Shown: positions 4,582 to 6,698 of the stretch, piece after piece
Layout: each line of letters begins with the position of its first letter
Position numbering within the stretch: the first letter of the stretch is position 1
Assembly: GCA_023248505.1 (NCBI GenBank)
Contig: JAHFEM010000109.1
Span: 1-6,698, forward strand
Length of the DNA: 6,698 nucleotides
Direction of reading: 5' to 3'
Source of the DNA: Nitrospirota bacterium
GTDB taxonomy: Bacteria > Nitrospirota > Nitrospiria > SBBL01 > Manganitrophaceae
Translations under genes and position numbers: made by a program
The notes under the pieces: model-generated
The model's input: only the letters and a program-made list of their open reading frames with translations
Databases searched by the model: none
What the model was told of the DNA's origin: nothing

Positions 4582-6323
4582 TGGGGGTCTTCATCCCGTC
4601 CCCTCGTGCCGCGTCTCGAAGGGATGCGCTCCTCCAGCGCGTCTTTGAGATGATTCCCGGGCTGCTCCTCTGGTCGACGTTCCTCGGCCTTTTTGTTTTC
4701 TCTTTCCTTCGGCCGGCATGGGTCGCCGTTTTTATTATCGCCTATGATCTTTATTGGTTGATCCGGGTGACCTACTTCTCCCTCTTCATGTGGTTCGCCT
4801 ACCGGCGTGTTCGGGTGGAGTGGGGGACCGACTGGCGGACCCGGTGCGAAAAGGCCTCCGGGGAGATTTCGGCTTATCGCCGCGAGATTGAAGGGGCGCT
4901 GGCGCGCGCTGAAGGGAAAGGCGCCGACAAACGGGGGCGCCGGAGCTTGCGCCTTCACCTGCAGGAGATCCGGCGGATCGAAGCAGAGAAGGTGGAGGTC
5001 TGGGATTGGACGACCATCTATCATCTGGTTATTTTCCCGACCTATCGGGAAGGGATCGAGATCCTACGCGCTTCGCTCAACGCGCTCTTGCAGGCCGATT
5101 ATCCGAGCGACCGGATGATTGTCGTCCTGGCTTTCGAGGAGCGGGAGGGGATTCCGGCTTATCGAAAGGCCAAGGCCCTTCGGCAGGAGTTTCAATCTTC
5201 TTTCGGCGCGCTTTTTACCACCTTTCACCCCGATGGGGTTCCGGGCGAGGCGCGTGTCAAAGGAGCGAACATGGCGTGGGCCGCGCGCCAGGTCAGGCCC
5301 TACATCGATGAGGCGGGAATCGCCTATGATCGGGTGATCCTCTCCGCGTTCGATGCCGACACCTGCGTCGATCGGCAGTATTTCGGCTGTCTGACCTACA
5401 ACTACATCACCCATCCGCAGCGGACCCGGCGAAGTTATCAGCCGCTGCCGATGTACCATAACAACATCTGGGATGCGCCGTCGTTCGCGCGCGTCGTGGC
5501 CAACAGCACTACCTTTTGGCATATGGTGCAAAGCATCCGGCCCGACCTGCTCATCACCTTCTCCAGCCACGCCATGTCGTTTCAGGCGCTGGTGGAGGTG
5601 GGCTACTGGCCGGTCAACGTCATCTCGGATGATTCGGTGATCTTCTATTCCTGTTATCTCTACTACGACGGGAAATACGAGACGGTCCCGCTCTATGTCC
5701 CGGTCTCGATGGATGCGAACCTCGCGGAGAGCTATTGGAGGACGCTCATTAACCAATATAAACAGATGCGGCGGTGGGCCTGGGGGATTGAGAAGTTCCC
5801 GTTGATGATGCGCGGATTCCTGGTCAACCGAGCCATCCCCTTTCGAAAGAAGATCAAACATGTCTTCCGAATGCTGGAGGGAAATTACAGCTGGGCGAGC
5901 GCCTCGTTCGTGATTCCGATCTTCGGGATTCTGCCCCTTCTTGTCGGGGGGAGGGAGTTTAATCAGACGGTCCTCGCCTATAACTTCTATTCGACCACCC
6001 GATCGATTTTGTCGATGGCCCTGGTGGGGGTGCTCCTCTCCGTTTTCCTCTGCCATGCGCTTCTCCCGCCCCGGCCCGCTCGCTATGGCCGGTGGAAGAC
6101 CATTTCGATGACGTTGCAATGGGCGCTGGTCCCCTTCTCCTATCTCTTCCTCGTGGGGCTGCCGGCCGTCGATGCGCAGACCCGGCTGATGCTGGGTCGA
6201 TACCTCACCTTCTGGGTGACCGATAAGCGAAGGAAGGAGGGCAGCTGCGCGGCCGCGCGCCCGGAACGGGGAAGGATCGCAGGCTTGGCGGAGATTCCGG
6301 AAAAGAAAGAGGAGGTCGGATGA
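4581..6323 (+). CDS. Membrane-embedded GT2 glycosyltransferase, processive (cellulose/hyaluronan-synthase-like) type
   Basis: A 580-residue protein. Two N-terminal membrane helices (about 22-42 and 44-72) are followed by a charged linker (76-140, rich in Arg/Glu), a cytoplasmic GT-A domain (about 143-412) and about three C-terminal membrane helices (roughly 440-457, 475-495, 511-531) with a charged cytoplasmic tail. Motifs in order are IFPTYREG (151-158), KGANMAWA (227-234), DAD (258-260, metal/nucleotide-sugar binding), ISDDS (348-352, catalytic base region) and QMRRW (395-399, QxxRW of processive GT2 enzymes). The usual first Asp (nucleotide binding, 'vxDdxS') is replaced by FEERE at 185-189. 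It likely transfers or polymerises sugars from a nucleotide donor at the inner membrane and may extrude the chain. Substrate cannot be read from sequence. It is coupled at both ends to its neighbours (TAATG and ATGA). Confidence 0.9.
   Translation: MGVFIPSPRAASRRDALLQRVFEMIPGLLLWSTFLGLFVFSFLRPAWVAVFIIAYDLYWLIRVTYFSLFMWFAYRRVRVEWGTDWRTRCEKASGEISAYRREIEGALARAEGKGADKRGRRSLRLHLQEIRRIEAEKVEVWDWTTIYHLVIFPTYREGIEILRASLNALLQADYPSDRMIVVLAFEEREGIPAYRKAKALRQEFQSSFGALFTTFHPDGVPGEARVKGANMAWAARQVRPYIDEAGIAYDRVILSAFDADTCVDRQYFGCLTYNYITHPQRTRRSYQPLPMYHNNIWDAPSFARVVANSTTFWHMVQSIRPDLLITFSSHAMSFQALVEVGYWPVNVISDDSVIFYSCYLYYDGKYETVPLYVPVSMDANLAESYWRTLINQYKQMRRWAWGIEKFPLMMRGFLVNRAIPFRKKIKHVFRMLEGNYSWASASFVIPIFGILPLLVGGREFNQTVLAYNFYSTTRSILSMALVGVLLSVFLCHALLPPRPARYGRWKTISMTLQWALVPFSYLFLVGLPAVDAQTRLMLGRYLTFWVTDKRRKEGSCAAARPERGRIAGLAEIPEKKEEVG
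6311..6315 (+). promoter_or_regulatory. Ribosome binding site of the last gene
   Basis: GGAGG sits 4 bases before ATG 6320 within the end of the glycosyltransferase gene. The ATGA overlap plus this site strongly supports a coupled start for the right-edge gene. Confidence 0.7.
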
Positions 6324-6698
6324 GGCGCTTTGTCTTGCCGATGTCGGGGATCATTCTTTTTTATGTTCTCTTTGAGAAATACGGACAGCCGCTCTGGGTG
6401 AGCCATTGGCATCTCTATCTTTTCCTGGAGGCGACGACCCACCTCTTTCTGGCCTTTTTCGTTTTAATTGTTCTCGAAGGTTTCTCTCCGATCATCTTCC
6501 TCCGGATTGTCACGACGCTGATCCCTGATCTCGATCATGTGATCTGGGCGCAGTACCGGAGTTTTTTTCACACGCCGATTTTCGTTCTCTCCCCCCTTCT
6601 CTTCCGGCGCTACGGGGAGCGGGATGCGCGCCTACTGGTCTTCATGTTTGCGACCCATTATCTTTTCGATACCCGCTCCCGAATGGCTTGGTGGCTCA
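6320..6698 (+). CDS. YdjM-like (DUF457) membrane-bound metal-dependent hydrolase, 3'-partial
   Basis: The first 126 residues of a gene that runs off the right edge with no stop. It is a hydrophobic protein with several membrane segments (about 6-17, 31-52, 55-67, 84-95, 105-115). Conserved features of the YdjM/PF04307 inner-membrane hydrolase family are visible in order: TTHLFLAFF (39-47), IPDLDHV (68-74), FFHTPIF (82-88) and ATHYLFDT (111-118), the last matching the family's SHLLLD block. His and Asp residues in these blocks are the presumed metal ligands. The family's reaction is not established. The start overlaps the glycosyltransferase stop by four bases (ATGA), so the genes form one operon. 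A link to glycan or lipid metabolism is inferred from this position only. Confidence 0.78.
   Translation, partial: MRRFVLPMSGIILFYVLFEKYGQPLWVSHWHLYLFLEATTHLFLAFFVLIVLEGFSPIIFLRIVTTLIPDLDHVIWAQYRSFFHTPIFVLSPLLFRRYGERDARLLVFMFATHYLFDTRSRMAWWL

Noticed and set aside
5064..6119. Long minus-strand open frame (351 codons) opposite the glycosyltransferase
   Set aside because: Its Arg/Pro/Asp/His-rich composition is typical of an antisense shadow of a GC-rich gene. The + strand frame has clear GT2 motifs.

Overview
The window looks like chromosomal DNA from a Gram-negative, moderately GC-rich bacterium. Evidence for a diderm envelope is one signal-peptide beta-barrel protein and two lipobox BON-domain lipoproteins. 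A sigma-54-type promoter, the small CPRC...CVYCGE zinc-ribbon protein and the BON lipoproteins would fit Nitrospirota or a related Desulfobacterota-like lineage. That taxonomic guess comes from remembered family patterns and is low confidence. No phage, IS, CRISPR, tRNA or rRNA signature was seen. All supported genes are on the + strand.

Layout: (1) 1-508 is the C-terminal part of an S66-family LD-carboxypeptidase cut by the left edge. (2) 509-845 is a gene-free regulatory spacer. It carries a 16-bp perfect palindrome and, 56 bp further on, a near-consensus sigma-54 -24/-12 element that points at a 56-residue zinc-ribbon protein (846-1016). (3) 1017-1296 is a non-coding spacer with a dispersed inverted/direct repeat pair. 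(4) 1297-2378 encodes an exported outer-membrane beta-barrel protein followed 17 bp later by a single-BON lipoprotein. (5) A 13-bp perfect hairpin (2406-2435) separates this pair from a double-BON lipoprotein (2513-3046). (6) After a short spacer with a degenerate heptanucleotide repeat comes a tightly coupled cluster: a membrane-anchored PEGA/beta-propeller protein (3133-4581), a membrane-embedded processive-type GT2 glycosyltransferase (4581-6323, TAATG junction) and a YdjM-like membrane metal-dependent hydrolase (from 6320, ATGA junction) running off the right edge.

How it fits together: genes 3-5 form an envelope/periplasm-maintenance group (barrel plus BON lipoproteins). The last three genes share stop/start junctions and are very probably co-translated. 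They read as a cell-surface glycan module: a polymerising or transferring GT2, a surface-anchored PEGA/propeller partner and a membrane hydrolase. The PEGA/propeller protein and the GT2 resemble families I associate with Candidate Phyla Radiation (Patescibacteria) genomes, which makes this cassette the most interesting part of the window. The sigma-54-driven zinc-ribbon gene is the second.
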